From Coriobacteriaceae bacterium AM113-163 (GTDB lineage: Bacteria > Actinomycetota > Coriobacteriia > Coriobacteriales > Coriobacteriaceae), in assembly GCA_027673765.1 (NCBI GenBank), contig JAQDWB010000014.1:1-58491 (forward strand): DNA of 58,491 nt, read 5' to 3'. Numbering within the stretch: the stretch's first letter is position 1; each line of letters starts with the position of its first letter. Shown here piece by piece: positions 32,208 through 42,292 of the stretch. Position numbers and translations under genes: made by a program. The notes under the pieces are model-generated. The model was not told the DNA's origin, ran no database searches, and saw nothing but the letters and a program-made list of their open reading frames with translations.

Positions 32208-33028
32208 AGCGGGCGATCCATCCCATAAAGGCAGATATGATGCGTCTACACAGGATGTTTCCGGCGCAGTTTGGTCTTACGCTTATGTTGGCGTGCGGTC
32301 TTCTCTTCGGTGTTTTTCTAAATAACGGAGCAACGTTGCTAGGCTTTGGCTATGGCGTTTGTGGGGAGGATATTGGTTTCCTCTGGAATGCAATCGATCC
32401 TTCTGCGCCTGATGAGTCCCTTGCGCGCAGCGCTTTTGCCGGTACATCCCTGTTCGTTCCACTCATCGTTTGTTTGGTGCTTTTACAGGAGCATGGCTAT
32501 AAAGAGGGATACCGAATTTCTTCAGCAAGAGGTCTCGCCCGCTTTAATGGGGCTCTGGCACATGTGCTTTCGTCTGCTTTAATAGTCGGTGCAGCTTATA
32601 GCGCACTTTGCCTTCTTTTGTTTGCAATAGCCATAATGCGTGGGGGGCAAAACTACACGCACGGCATGCTGGCTGCATTTTTGCCTGCGATGATAATCAA
32701 CGCCGTATTGGTGATATCGGTTGCGTTGGAGACGATGACCATCTATCGGATTACAGGCAGCGCTGTATTGAGCGGGGCTGTAATAATAATTGGATTTGTC
32801 ATGAGCTTGACGCTCTACGGAACCTTCCTTCAGGCACCTATACCATCCTTGCGATGGATCTTCCTCCTTCCGGGGCCGTACCTTGGAGCCGGATGTGCCC
32901 TTGGGTATAGCGATATGGGGCAGCTGACGCTTCTGGGATATGGCGTGGCAGCTGGCTGTCTATCGGTATTGATTTACGCTCTCGTGACCTGTCGTGTCGG
33001 AGGTGTGCTCAATGGCTCGTCAGATTAA
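32204..33028 (+). CDS. ABC-2-type membrane subunit, first
   Basis: 274 residues with about six membrane helices and a large loop after helix 1 (GVCGEDIGFLWNAIDPSAPD). It overlaps the ATPase gene by four bases (ATGA) and the next membrane gene by 17 bases. The plan matches small exporter or self-immunity permeases. No substrate can be assigned. Confidence 0.75.
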   Translation: MKRAIHPIKADMMRLHRMFPAQFGLTLMLACGLLFGVFLNNGATLLGFGYGVCGEDIGFLWNAIDPSAPDESLARSAFAGTSLFVPLIVCLVLLQEHGYKEGYRISSARGLARFNGALAHVLSSALIVGAAYSALCLLLFAIAIMRGGQNYTHGMLAAFLPAMIINAVLVISVALETMTIYRITGSAVLSGAVIIIGFVMSLTLYGTFLQAPIPSLRWIFLLPGPYLGAGCALGYSDMGQLTLLGYGVAAGCLSVLIYALVTCRVGGVLNGSSD

Positions 33029-33830
33029 AAGGTTCCTCCATTCAGAATTGAAGCATGTGAGCGAATGGACGTACGTCTTAATCCTGGCAATTTATGCGTG
33101 TATGGTGATATTGCAGCTTAATTCTTTCCCGATGTGGTTCTGTAGCCTCCGCGAGGGCAGTTTCTTGGGCTTTTTCCCAGACCCGACGCTTAAACTGTCG
33201 GCAGAGGACGCCCTTCTATTTGGTAATGCAGAGGTTTTTCGCGGCTTGCTGTTCAATGTGGCCCCGTTGGCTCATGCATTGTTCTTTCCGCTTGTCGCGC
33301 CTTGCGTTGTCCCACGCTTTGTCAGTTCGAGCTTTGTCGAGGAACCGTGGGGGCTGTCGGAGGCTCGGGGAGGGAAGCGGGCGTGCGTTACCGTTGCGCG
33401 AGCGATGCTGTCTTCTTTCGCCCTATTGGGCGCGTTTATCCTGTCAAGTGTCGTTTTGTACTGTCTTAACTGCGCAATCGTTTTGGATGCTCAACAGTAT
33501 TTCAACCTGAATATGTTTTGCGATCGACTTCTTCTGGCGAGTGCGGTCTGCCTTGCATACGTGGTCTCTTGCGTGATCGTTGTTTCCTATTTTGGATCCG
33601 GCTTCGGTCCTATTGGCATGCTGTTGCTTGTCAACGTCGTAACGATCTACATACAGGTCGGAGCCAATTCCATGCTTCCGTTTCCGTCCTCGATGCTCAT
33701 GTGGATTTGCGGCGTGACCCCGTTGGGGAATGGTCAATGCATCTCGATTTTAATTGACTGCCTCATAAACGTAGCAAGCGTTTTTATCATTTGCTTTACT
33801 GTCGACCGATTGCGGTCGAGATTTCTCTGA
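33012..33830 (+). CDS. ABC-2-type membrane subunit, second
   Basis: 272 residues from ATG 33012, chosen for GGAGG seven bases upstream rather than GTG 32994. Six predicted membrane helices and a conserved-looking FVEEPWG motif near residue 110 after helix 2, resembling the first subunit's layout, so the two may form a heterodimer on one ATPase. Lower GC than neighbours suggests acquired origin, together with the whole 30403-33830 block. Confidence 0.72.
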   Translation: MARQIKRFLHSELKHVSEWTYVLILAIYACMVILQLNSFPMWFCSLREGSFLGFFPDPTLKLSAEDALLFGNAEVFRGLLFNVAPLAHALFFPLVAPCVVPRFVSSSFVEEPWGLSEARGGKRACVTVARAMLSSFALLGAFILSSVVLYCLNCAIVLDAQQYFNLNMFCDRLLLASAVCLAYVVSCVIVVSYFGSGFGPIGMLLLVNVVTIYIQVGANSMLPFPSSMLMWICGVTPLGNGQCISILIDCLINVASVFIICFTVDRLRSRFL

Positions 33831-33870
33831 TTGTTTGTGAGAGATAATCATACCGAGCATATCAAATACA

Positions 33871-33908
33871 GGGGGGGGCGGGCACCGTAGCTGGTGTCCG
33901 CCCCCCCC
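33871..33908. terminator. Very GC-rich hairpin between convergent genes
   Basis: Eight Gs and CGG-CACC pair with GGTG-CCG and eight Cs around GTAGCT. Long G and C homopolymers flank the tip. No U-tract, so it would act as a roadblock or 3' protection for both strands. Confidence 0.6.
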
Positions 33909-33942
33909 GGCTTAGGAGGCTTTAACCTGAGTGGTTCGCGAG

Positions 33943-34752
33943 CTAGCGGGCCTGCTTTACCTTGGCCGCTGCTTCGACAAACGACTTCCACAGGTTAAAG
34001 TCGGTCTCGAGCGTTTGCCAGGTGTACTCGGGGTGCCATTGCACGCCCAGGCAGAACGGCTGGCCCTCGACTTCGATGCACTCGGGCACGCCGTCGGTTG
34101 CCTTGGCGACCAAGCGCGTGCTTTTACCCAGACGATCGACGCAGCAGTGGTGTGCGGAGTTGGTCTGGATGAGCCTGTGCCCGCCAACCGCGCGCTCCAG
34201 CAGCGAGCCCGGCACGACCTCGACAGGATGCACAGGGTCGTTGAGCACGTGGGTATGGCGCCACTGCGTGCGACCCTCGCGCGCACCTAGGCTCGGCACG
34301 TCCATGCACAGGGTGCCGCCGGTGGCGACGTTGAGCAGCTGCGTGCCGCGGCAGGTGGTAAAGAGTGGCTTATTGGCGCGGAGCACCTCGTTAACCAGCT
34401 TAAACTCAAAACGGTCGCGAATCTCGCAGCACAGTGTGGGGTCGTAGGGGCGCTCGTCGCCCCAGCGCTTGGGGTTGACGTCCGGGCCGCCGGGAATGGC
34501 GATGCCGTCGGCGATGTCGACGTAATGACGGATAACCTCAATGTCCTCGGTGATGGACATCTGCAGCGGCAGGCCGCCGGCGGCAAGGATAGCATCGACA
34601 AAGACACTGGCGATTTCCTCGTTGGGGGAGAGCGTCTCGCTTAAAAACGGCTTTGCTTCTTCCCAGCGCGGCGCGACGAGGATGAGCGGGCGGTCGGCGG
34701 GGGCGACGTCGACATGCGGGGTAAAGGACGATGAAGTGCGGGTTCCAATCAT
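33943..34752 (-). CDS. Class I glutamine amidotransferase-like gamma-glutamyl hydrolase
   Basis: 269 residues. Nucleophile Cys134 is in PLFTTCRGTQLLN, the catalytic His/Glu in VQWHPEYTW, and IAIPGGPDVNP is the oxyanion loop of the PuuD/gamma-glutamyl-GABA hydrolase clade. Such enzymes cut gamma-glutamyl amides. It follows the amino-acid importer ATPase gene on the same strand, so a substrate imported by that system, perhaps a gamma-glutamyl compound, is a reasonable inference. Start ATG 34752 has only a weak ribosome site; the longer frame is an artefact. Confidence 0.85.
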   Translation of the reverse strand: MIGTRTSSSFTPHVDVAPADRPLILVAPRWEEAKPFLSETLSPNEEIASVFVDAILAAGGLPLQMSITEDIEVIRHYVDIADGIAIPGGPDVNPKRWGDERPYDPTLCCEIRDRFEFKLVNEVLRANKPLFTTCRGTQLLNVATGGTLCMDVPSLGAREGRTQWRHTHVLNDPVHPVEVVPGSLLERAVGGHRLIQTNSAHHCCVDRLGKSTRLVAKATDGVPECIEVEGQPFCLGVQWHPEYTWQTLETDFNLWKSFVEAAAKVKQAR

Positions 34753-34840
34753 GGGCGTGGCTTTCGAATCCGGGTGGACATGGCGCAGGGGCGGCGCGGG
34801 GCAAACGCTGTTGATGAATTTGCCCCGCGTGGCAATTGGG

Positions 34841-35605
<765 letters not shown>

Positions 35606-35642
35606 GGTGCTCGGCTCCTTATGACTCGAAATGGTAAAAGCG

Positions 35643-36476
35643 TTAGCGGATGATCGTCGCGCCGGTCTTGTGCGAAACGTAGACAGCGGCCTTGTTGATC
35701 GCGACGTTGATGAGGATGTAGATGACCGCGATAACCAGGTAGACCGACACGAGGGCGTCGTAGTTGGTAATGAGCACGCGGGCATTTTGCATGAGGTCGG
35801 GGTAGCTCACCACATAGGCGACGGTGGTGTCTTTGACTACGACCACGAGCTGCGAAATCAACGACGGAATGATAAACCGAATCGCCTGGGGCAATACGAT
35901 TTTAAAGGTGATTTTGGCCTTGGAGAGACCGAGCGCCTGGGCTGCCTCGACCTGACCACGCGGCACGGCGTTGACGCCGGCGCGGAAGATCTCGGCAAGT
36001 ACGCCGGCTGCAGCGAGCGCGACGGGAAGCGTGAGCATCCAAAACGACGGCAGTGAAATCTTGTACTGAGGCAGCACCAAAAAGAAGAAGTAGATGAACA
36101 GCAGGCTCGGCACGCCGCGGAAGAAATCGGTGAGCACGCGGCAGACCAGCTGCAGCGGCTTGATGTCGCTGGTACGGCCGAGCATGAGGGCTAAGCCCAG
36201 TACCAGCGCGATGGCGCCGGCGGTGAGCGCGACCTTTACCGTGCCCTCAAAACCGGCAAGCAGGAACTTCCAGGTGGTGAGGTGCGTAAAGAAGTACCAG
36301 TAATGGACCGAAAGCTGGCCGGTCACATAAAAGCGCTGCAGTACCAGAGCGATGAGCGCGGCCACGGCAACAAGTGAGATGGCGGTGCCGACGCGAATCT
36401 TGGCGCGCATCTTGGGGCCGGGAGCCTCGTAGAGCGCATCGCGCATGGTGAGCGCGGAGGTGGAGTGCTTGCTCAT
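35643..36476 (-). CDS. Amino-acid ABC transporter permease
   Basis: 277 residues, HisM/GlnP-type integral membrane subunit. The EAA loop reads EIFRAGVNAVPRGQVEAAQALGLSKAKI, contacting the ATPase. About five membrane helices, with an extra N-terminal cytosolic stretch of ~30 residues. ATG 36476 overlaps the stop of the upstream permease gene by four bases (translational coupling). Confidence 0.93.
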   Translation of the reverse strand: MSKHSTSALTMRDALYEAPGPKMRAKIRVGTAISLVAVAALIALVLQRFYVTGQLSVHYWYFFTHLTTWKFLLAGFEGTVKVALTAGAIALVLGLALMLGRTSDIKPLQLVCRVLTDFFRGVPSLLFIYFFFLVLPQYKISLPSFWMLTLPVALAAAGVLAEIFRAGVNAVPRGQVEAAQALGLSKAKITFKIVLPQAIRFIIPSLISQLVVVVKDTTVAYVVSYPDLMQNARVLITNYDALVSVYLVIAVIYILINVAINKAAVYVSHKTGATIIR

Positions 36477-37132
36477 CGGAGGATCCTCACCTTCTTATCG
36501 ATGTAGTTGCCAATGTGGCTCACCACAAAGGCCGTGCCCAGGTAGCCGAGCGCCGAGATAAAGAACGCGGCGACGCCGCCGAGCGAGCGCGTGTTGATGT
36601 AGCTCACCACGCCGGTGAGCTCCTGCGGTTTAAGCGGTACCTGACTGCCGAGCGCGGTGGTGAGCATGACGGCGATAAAGAGGTTGGTCATGGGCAGCAC
36701 GCTCGAGCGCAGCGCCTGCGGAATCACGATCTTGGCGAGGATACGGCTGAAGCTCATGCCCAGCGAGCGGGCGGCTTCCACCTGGCCGACACCGACGGTG
36801 TTGATGCCGCTCATAAAGTTCTCGGAGCCAAAGGCAGAACCCAAGAGCACTGTGGCGACGATGACGCAGGTGCGGTAGGGCAGGACGACCTTGAGCGGGG
36901 GCAGCGCATAGACGACGATAATGAGCAGCGCGATGCCGGGGATGTTACGGAAGACCTGGACATACAGGTCGCCAAAGACGCGCAGCGGCTTGAGCGGCGA
37001 CACGCGCATCACGGTGACGGCGACGGCCAGCACCATGGCGATGGCAAACGACTCAAGCGTCATGCCCCAGGTTGCTAGCAGCGCGTCGATATAGTTCTGG
37101 CCATAGAGCGACCAGAGCTCGGAGAGACTCAT
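36473..37132 (-). CDS. Amino-acid ABC transporter permease
   Basis: 219 residues with five membrane helices and the EAA motif ENFMSGINTVGVGQVEAARSLGMSFSRI. Pairs with the following permease to form the heterodimeric channel. ATG 37132 lies 26 bp after the hairpin at 37157-37182. Confidence 0.93.
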   Translation of the reverse strand: MSLSELWSLYGQNYIDALLATWGMTLESFAIAMVLAVAVTVMRVSPLKPLRVFGDLYVQVFRNIPGIALLIIVVYALPPLKVVLPYRTCVIVATVLLGSAFGSENFMSGINTVGVGQVEAARSLGMSFSRILAKIVIPQALRSSVLPMTNLFIAVMLTTALGSQVPLKPQELTGVVSYINTRSLGGVAAFFISALGYLGTAFVVSHIGNYIDKKVRILR

Positions 37133-37156
37133 GCGGACCTCCCGCCGGTAAGGAAA

Positions 37157-37182
37157 GGGGCTCCCGTGTGTACGGAAGCCCC
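37157..37182 (-). terminator. Attenuating hairpin between binding protein and permease genes
   Basis: GGGGCTTCCGT and ACGGGAGCCCC pair with one mismatch and are followed on the minus strand by TTTCCTT. Placement after the binding-protein gene fits the usual higher expression of that subunit. Confidence 0.7.
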
Positions 37183-37270
37183 GACAACTCAGTGAGGAAA
37201 CAGTTTAGCGCAATAAAGCGCATCGTGCGTTTCCGTATGGTTTCGTAGCGGCCGTTACTAGGCTCGCTGC

Positions 37271-38266
37271 CTAGGCGCCGATCTCGGGCAGCTCGGGAAC
37301 ATTGGTGTCGCCCGTACGGTCGCCAATGCAGATCTGCCACAGCTCGGTCCAGGTGCCATCGTCCTCGATCTTCTTAAGGAAGTCGTTGACAAAGGCGACA
37401 CCGTCGGAATCGAGCGGCAGGCCGATGCCGTAGGGCTCCTTGCTGCCGAAGGGCTTGCCGGCAATCTTGTACTTGCCGGGCTCGCGGACCAGGGCGCTCT
37501 GCTGCATGTTGTTGTCGATGACGTAGGCGTCAACGCGGCCCTGCTGAAGTGCCTGGCGGGCCTCCTCGTCGGTCTTGAACTCCTGTTGGCTGGCCTTGGG
37601 GGAGAACTCCTCCAGGATGGCGGGGCCGTTGGAGCCGGACTGGACGGCGACGTTCTTGTCGGCCAGGTCGTCGACGCTCTTGATGTCGTCGTTGTCGGCG
37701 AGCACCAGGATAGCCTGCTGGGTGTAGTAGTAGGGACCGGCGAAGGAGACGAGCTTCTTGCGCTCGTCAGTGATGGTGTAGGTGGCAAAGACAGCGTCGA
37801 CCTGGCCGTTCTGCAGGACGGACTCGCGCGTGTCCGAGGTCACCTGGGTGATCTCGACCTTGTTCTCGCCCAGAATGTAGTTGGACAGGAGCTGTGCGAT
37901 ACCGGCGTCGAAGCCGCGGGTCTGACCGTCTTTCTCGTTGAGGAGGGAGAAAAGTGTGGAGGTCTGAACGCCACCGATCTTAAAGACACCGGCGTCCTTG
38001 ACGGCCGTGGCCCAGGTGCTGGCGGCGATGGCGTCGTCATCGGCCTTGGGGCCGTTGTCGACGAGTTTGTCGAATGCCTTGGCATCGAGTATGGTGGAAG
38101 CCTCGGTATCTTCGGAGCTCTTGGAGGAGCCGACGGCGGAACCCTTGTCGGCCTCGGCGCTGGTGTCGGAGCAGCCGGCAAGACCAAGGCCGGCAACGGA
38201 TGCGAAGGTGGCGGCAACGAAGCCGCGGCGGTCGAGAACGACCTGCTGGGAGAGGTTCTTGCTCAT
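37271..38266 (-). CDS. Amino-acid ABC transporter substrate-binding lipoprotein
   Basis: 331 residues. The signal peptide is twin-arginine-like (DRRGFVAATFASVAGLGLAGC) and ends in the lipobox LAGC, so the protein is lipid-anchored on the outer face. The mature part is a bacterial periplasmic-type family 3 domain (GFDAGIAQLLSNYILG, VDAVFATYTITDERKKLVSFAGPYY, KTDEEARQALQQGRVDAYVIDN). A Ser/Asp-rich linker and ~50-residue insertion precede the domain. Start ATG 38266. Confidence 0.92.
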   Translation of the reverse strand: MSKNLSQQVVLDRRGFVAATFASVAGLGLAGCSDTSAEADKGSAVGSSKSSEDTEASTILDAKAFDKLVDNGPKADDDAIAASTWATAVKDAGVFKIGGVQTSTLFSLLNEKDGQTRGFDAGIAQLLSNYILGENKVEITQVTSDTRESVLQNGQVDAVFATYTITDERKKLVSFAGPYYYTQQAILVLADNDDIKSVDDLADKNVAVQSGSNGPAILEEFSPKASQQEFKTDEEARQALQQGRVDAYVIDNNMQQSALVREPGKYKIAGKPFGSKEPYGIGLPLDSDGVAFVNDFLKKIEDDGTWTELWQICIGDRTGDTNVPELPEIGA

Positions 38267-38309
38267 GGTAGAACACCTTTCTCAATAAAATCCCTAGCGG
38301 TTGAGTAGA

Positions 38310-38339
38310 GTTATACCCTATCCCGCTCAAATGGGTCAA
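38310..38339 (-). promoter_or_regulatory. Promoter of the amino-acid transporter operon
   Basis: TTGACC (plus-strand GGTCAA 38334-38339) and TATAAC (plus-strand GTTATA 38310-38315) with 18 bp between, about 44 bp upstream of the ATG. Confidence 0.75.
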
Positions 38340-38450
38340 CACGAAATAACTCAGAAACATACTTACCTTATGGGTTATTCTACCTACCATAAAGGGACAG
38401 GCACCTTTGTGGTGGTTCTTGCAGATGTGGTGGCCTGTCTCGCTGCTTTG

Positions 38451-38666
38451 TCTCAATCTGTAACAGGTAGACGAGGAAATGGGTTCTAACTGTTACAGAT
38501 TGAGATTTTCTCTTCAGGGGAATTCGAATGTCTCGATCTGTAACAGTTAGACGGCCAAAAGGTCTCTATCTGTTACAGATTGAGACAAAGGTCAGGGGCA
38601 AAGACGGTTTGTCTAGATCTGTAACAGTTAGACGGGAATTCGGGCCCTAGATGTTACAGATTGAGA
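38451..38666. repeat. Three 55-nt palindromes at ~80-bp spacing
   Basis: Units at 38451-38505, 38531-38585 and 38612-38666, each exactly 55 nt. The outer parts are TCT(CA/CG/AG)ATCTGTAACAG and (C/A)TGTTACAGATTGAGA; the 12-14-nt centres differ (AGGAAATGGGTT, GCCAAAAGGTCT, GGAATTCGGGCC). The 25- and 26-nt spacers both contain TCAGGGG. The array occupies most of the 456-bp gap between the transporter promoter and the dxs terminator. No cas genes are present and the units are palindromic, so it is not a CRISPR array. Confidence 0.85.
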
Positions 38667-38683
38667 TAATCGCGCGCGAAAAT

Positions 38684-38722
38684 AAAAACCTCCGCAGGGG
38701 TGCTTTCCTTGCGGAGGTTTTC
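38684..38722 (-). terminator. Intrinsic terminator of dxs
   Basis: AAAACCTCCGCA and TGCGGAGGTTTT form a 12-bp stem immediately after the dxs stop, followed on the minus strand by TTTTTATTTTC. Confidence 0.92.
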
Positions 38723-40504
38723 TTACTCGTTGAGTAGCCTTACGGCTTCGGCGGCCATGTTCTCGACCGTCATGCCGTTCTGAGCGAGCAACTCTTTGGG
38801 GTCGTAGCGGTCGGGGAAGCCCTTGGCGATGCCGAAGGTGCGCGTGCGCACGGGCGTGCAGGCCAAGTAGCACGCGACACGCTCGCCCCAGCCACCGTCC
38901 AAGATGCCGTCCTCGAGAGTGACGACAACGCGATGCTCGGCGGCAAGGCTGTCGAGGAACTCACGGTCGAGCTCAGTTGCATAGCGCGGGTTGACGAGCG
39001 TGGCCTCGATGCCGTACTCGGCAGCCAAGCGGTTTGCCACGCGCTCGCCCAACTCAAAGAAATCGCCAAGCGCGAGCACGGCCACGTCGCGACCCTGGCG
39101 CACCACGTTGTAATGAACGGCGCCGTAATCGGCGTCCTCGGCAGGCTCCAAGTCGGGGCGGCTTACCAAGCCAATGCCCGGCACGCGAATCGCCACGGGA
39201 TGCTCGCGGTGATCGAGCGACCAGCTCAGCATGGACAGATATTCCTCCATGCAGGCCGGCGCCAAGTAGTGCATGTTGGGAAGACCGCCCAGCATGGAAA
39301 TATCAAAGAACGAGAGGTGCGTCTCGGATGTGGTGCCAAAGATCGACGCGCCAAATACCAGGATGGTTGCGGGGGCGTCGTTGAGGCACAGGTCGTGCCA
39401 CAGTTCGTCGTAGGCGCGCTGCAAAAACGTGCCGTACACACCAAAGACTGGCTTGGCACCCGAGCGGGCGAGCGCGGTGGCAAAGGTCACGGCGTGTTCC
39501 TCGGCAATGCCCACGTCGACAAACTGCTTGCCTGCCGCGGCGCGAAGCTCGGGTGTAAAGCCCATGATGTAGGGCGTGGCAGCCGTGATGCCCACAACCT
39601 GCGGATCGCGCTCGATGGCAGCGCTCAGGGCCTCGCCCGTAATATCGGCATAGGTGCGCGGCGCAGGCTCGCTCGGATGGCCCGGGCAGAGCTTGCGCCC
39701 AGTCGCCATGTCAAACGGACCCACATGATGCCAGCGCTCGGGGTCGCTCTGGGCTGGCTCAAAGCCCTTGCCCTTTGCGGTGGAGACGTGCAGCACGATG
39801 GGATGATCGATATCGCGCAGCTCCTGCAGCGTGTCGACCAGGGCCAACGCATCGTTGCCGGCGTCCAGATAGCGGTAGTCGAGTCCCATCGCGCGGAAAA
39901 CGTTGCGCTCGCAGGTGCCGTTGCTGGCGCGCAGCTCGGCCAGATTGCGATACAGGCCACCGTGGTTTTCGGCGATGGACTGGTCGTTATCGTTGACGAT
40001 GATGATCAGGTTGCTGTCGAGCTCGGCGGCATTGTTAAAGCCCTCAAACGCCAGACCGCCCGAAAGCGAACCGTCGCCAATGATGGTGATGACGTTGTAC
40101 GCATCGCCCGCCAGGTCACGAGCGTGCGCCAAGCCGCAGCCCAGGCTCACCGATGTGGAGGTGTGGCCCATGGCGAACAGGTCGTGTTCGGACTCGTCGG
40201 GATTGGCAAAGCCAGAGGCCTCGCCGTAGCGTGCCGGGTCGATATAAGTGTACGCGCGCCCAGTCAGCGCCTTGTGGGCATAGGTCTGGTGCGACACGTC
40301 AAAGACAATTTTGTCGGTGGGGGAGTTAAACACGCGATGAAGCGCAACCGTAAGCTCAACGACGCCCAGGTTGGGGGCAACGTGCCCGCCGACGGCGGCG
40401 GAGCTTTCGAGGATGGCGTGGCGGATCTCGCCGCAGAGCAGCGGAAGCTCGGCGCGATCGAGAGCCTTGACGTCCTCGGGCGTTGTCGTTTGCGTAAGCA
40501 GCAT
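38723..40504 (-). CDS. dxs: 1-deoxy-D-xylulose-5-phosphate synthase
   Basis: Condenses pyruvate and glyceraldehyde-3-phosphate with thiamine diphosphate, the first step of the MEP isoprenoid pathway. Motifs include VFDVSHQTYAHKALTGR, GHTSTSVSLGCGLAHARD, the TPP/Mg site GDGSLSGGLAFEGFNNA with NDNDQSIAENHGG, and VGIAEEHAVTFATALA. The length, 593 residues, is a little short of the usual ~620. Start ATG 40504; the ribosome site (GGAGT at 11 bases) is weak. Confidence 0.95.
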   Translation of the reverse strand: MLLTQTTTPEDVKALDRAELPLLCGEIRHAILESSAAVGGHVAPNLGVVELTVALHRVFNSPTDKIVFDVSHQTYAHKALTGRAYTYIDPARYGEASGFANPDESEHDLFAMGHTSTSVSLGCGLAHARDLAGDAYNVITIIGDGSLSGGLAFEGFNNAAELDSNLIIIVNDNDQSIAENHGGLYRNLAELRASNGTCERNVFRAMGLDYRYLDAGNDALALVDTLQELRDIDHPIVLHVSTAKGKGFEPAQSDPERWHHVGPFDMATGRKLCPGHPSEPAPRTYADITGEALSAAIERDPQVVGITAATPYIMGFTPELRAAAGKQFVDVGIAEEHAVTFATALARSGAKPVFGVYGTFLQRAYDELWHDLCLNDAPATILVFGASIFGTTSETHLSFFDISMLGGLPNMHYLAPACMEEYLSMLSWSLDHREHPVAIRVPGIGLVSRPDLEPAEDADYGAVHYNVVRQGRDVAVLALGDFFELGERVANRLAAEYGIEATLVNPRYATELDREFLDSLAAEHRVVVTLEDGILDGGWGERVACYLACTPVRTRTFGIAKGFPDRYDPKELLAQNGMTVENMAAEAVRLLNE

Positions 40505-40732
40505 CGTTGTGGGTTACTCCATGCGAATCGTGCGCCGGCACTCCCTCGGCCGGCACAATTGCACAAGACAGTCTCGCACATTTTGGCGTTTGATATGTGA
40601 CGGCGGCGCGGTAATTCGCCAACTGGTGGGGCAAAACGTTTTGTCCGATGCCATACTGATAAGTTCCATGATGATTTTATTCATTGCGTGCAGGCTGTGG
40701 CTTGCCGCCGAGCGCCGCCGGAAGGAGGCCGC

Positions 40733-41269
40733 ATGTCCGATACCGTTCGTGCCGAGAAAATCGCGTGCGAAGTAGACCATGCTGCCCGTCAACTGGCACA
40801 GGCGGGCCGTCTGGACCTGACGCGCGAGTTTATCCAGCATGGCGATGTGACGGTGTATACGCATGTGACCTCGGTGGCGCGGGCAAGTCTGTCCTTTGCC
40901 GAGCGCCTGGGCCGCGTCGGTATCTCCGTCGACCGCTTGTCGCTGCTGCGCGGGGCCCTGCTGCACGATTACTTTCTCTATGACTGGCACGATCCCGACC
41001 CAAGCCATCGACTGCATGGCTTTCGGCATCCGTTTTTTGCCCTGGCGCGTGCCGAAGAGGATTTTGAGCTGACGTCGCGCGAGCGGAATATCATCGCGCG
41101 CCATATGTTTCCGCTGGTACCGGTGCCGCCGACGTGTCGCGAGGCATGGATTGTGTGCCTGGCGGATAAATGGTGCGCGCTGCGCGAGACGATTGCCGGC
41201 CGTCTGCCGCGCAAAGACAGGGCGGACGATGACGTGAGCAGCGAATCGAACGAAAAGAGGAGAGGGTAG
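40733..41269 (+). CDS. HD-domain phosphohydrolase-like protein
   Basis: 178 residues from ATG 40733, chosen for AAGGAGG four bases upstream. HIS/ASP ligands appear as YTHVTSVARAS (first His), LLHDYFLYDWH (HD pair) and IIARHMFPL. This is the small HD family found beside CmpB-like membrane proteins in Firmicutes and Coriobacteria. The next gene starts 3 bp after the stop, so the pair is an operon. The substrate is unknown. Confidence 0.85.
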   Translation: MSDTVRAEKIACEVDHAARQLAQAGRLDLTREFIQHGDVTVYTHVTSVARASLSFAERLGRVGISVDRLSLLRGALLHDYFLYDWHDPDPSHRLHGFRHPFFALARAEEDFELTSRERNIIARHMFPLVPVPPTCREAWIVCLADKWCALRETIAGRLPRKDRADDDVSSESNEKRRG

Positions 41270-41272
41270 ACG

Positions 41273-42292
41273 GTGGGAACCGCGATCGGCATGGCATTTG
41301 ACGGCGCGACGCTTGCCGCTTGTCCGCTCTCGGCGCTGGTACTCTCGTTTGCCTTCTACGGTTTTTGCGGCTGGGTATGGGAGTCGACAGTCTGCGCCAT
41401 GCTCAACCACGGACGCTTTGCCAACAGCGGCTTTTTGCTAGGGCCGTGTTGTCCCATCTACGGTGCGGGCGGCATCGCGTGCTGGTTGCTGCTGCGTGGA
41501 ATCCCAGACGCCTCGAGCCAGTTTGTCGCTGCCGCGCTCGTATGCAGCGTGATCGAATATAGTGTGGGCGTGCTGTTGGAAAAAACGACGGGTGCCCGGT
41601 TTTGGGATTACTCGCATCTGCCGTTTAACCTGCACGGACGCATCTGCCTGTACTGGGCCTGCGCGTTTGGCTTGGGTGCGTTGTGTATTTGCCGTTTAGT
41701 GGAGCCGGCATTGCTGGGGCTGCTTGGCCATCTGCCGGTGCTGATTGTGCGGCTGTCCGCCTTTATCGTCGCGGTCGCGATGATGGTCGATGCGGTGTGC
41801 TCGTTGGCCAGCTGGCGCCGCCTGTCCGATCAGCTTGAGCGTGTGCGTGCCGACCTTGCCGACCGCATCAATGAGTCGCTTGCCGACGCCTCCGACTCTA
41901 TGCTCGAACGTATTCCCGATTCGGCGATCGACTCGGTGGCGCAGACGCATATCCGCGGTCGCGCCGTTAACGCTTGGCTGGCCGAGCTGGGTGACGCGGC
42001 GCTCGATGCCCTGCGCGAGAAGGCTTCGATGCCGACGTTTATCTCGGATGGTGCTCGCGGCCTGGCGCTCGCTGCCCGCCGCGTTGCCGATGTCGCGCCG
42101 AGCATGCCGCGTCCGTCGCTCAGTCGTCGCCTTGCCGGCAAGCGCATGAGCCGTCCGGTGCCGAGTGTGTCGCTCAGCCGTCGTGACCTGCGCTTCTTTA
42201 ACGCCTTCCCGCGTCTGCGCATCAATCGCTACGAGGGCGTCATCCGAGCTACCGACCTCCGCGACCGAGCCCGCGAGCTGTTCCGGCGCTAG
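41273..42292 (+). CDS. CmpB-family membrane protein (putative ABC permease-like)
   Basis: 339 residues from GTG 41273 with AGGAGAGGG upstream. Residues ~10-190 hold five or six membrane helices with FAFYGFCGWVWESTVC, GFLLGPCCPIYGAGG and WDYSHLPFNLHGRICLYW, which is the PF06541-type (CmpB) signature. The C-terminal ~150 residues are cytosolic, arginine-rich and unlike typical members. Co-occurrence with an HD protein is a common pairing but no activity is proven. Confidence 0.8.
   Translation: MGTAIGMAFDGATLAACPLSALVLSFAFYGFCGWVWESTVCAMLNHGRFANSGFLLGPCCPIYGAGGIACWLLLRGIPDASSQFVAAALVCSVIEYSVGVLLEKTTGARFWDYSHLPFNLHGRICLYWACAFGLGALCICRLVEPALLGLLGHLPVLIVRLSAFIVAVAMMVDAVCSLASWRRLSDQLERVRADLADRINESLADASDSMLERIPDSAIDSVAQTHIRGRAVNAWLAELGDAALDALREKASMPTFISDGARGLALAARRVADVAPSMPRPSLSRRLAGKRMSRPVPSVSLSRRDLRFFNAFPRLRINRYEGVIRATDLRDRARELFRR

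Noticed and set aside
38451..38666. CRISPR array
   Set aside because: Only three units, each internally palindromic with variable centres, spacers partly alike, and no cas genes.
38933..40600. 555-codon plus-strand ORF opposite dxs
   Set aside because: Antisense shadow of a clear dxs gene.
40505..40732. Riboswitch in the dxs leader
   Set aside because: Inspected for TPP-type and other common motifs; only a short GCCGGC-type hairpin was seen.
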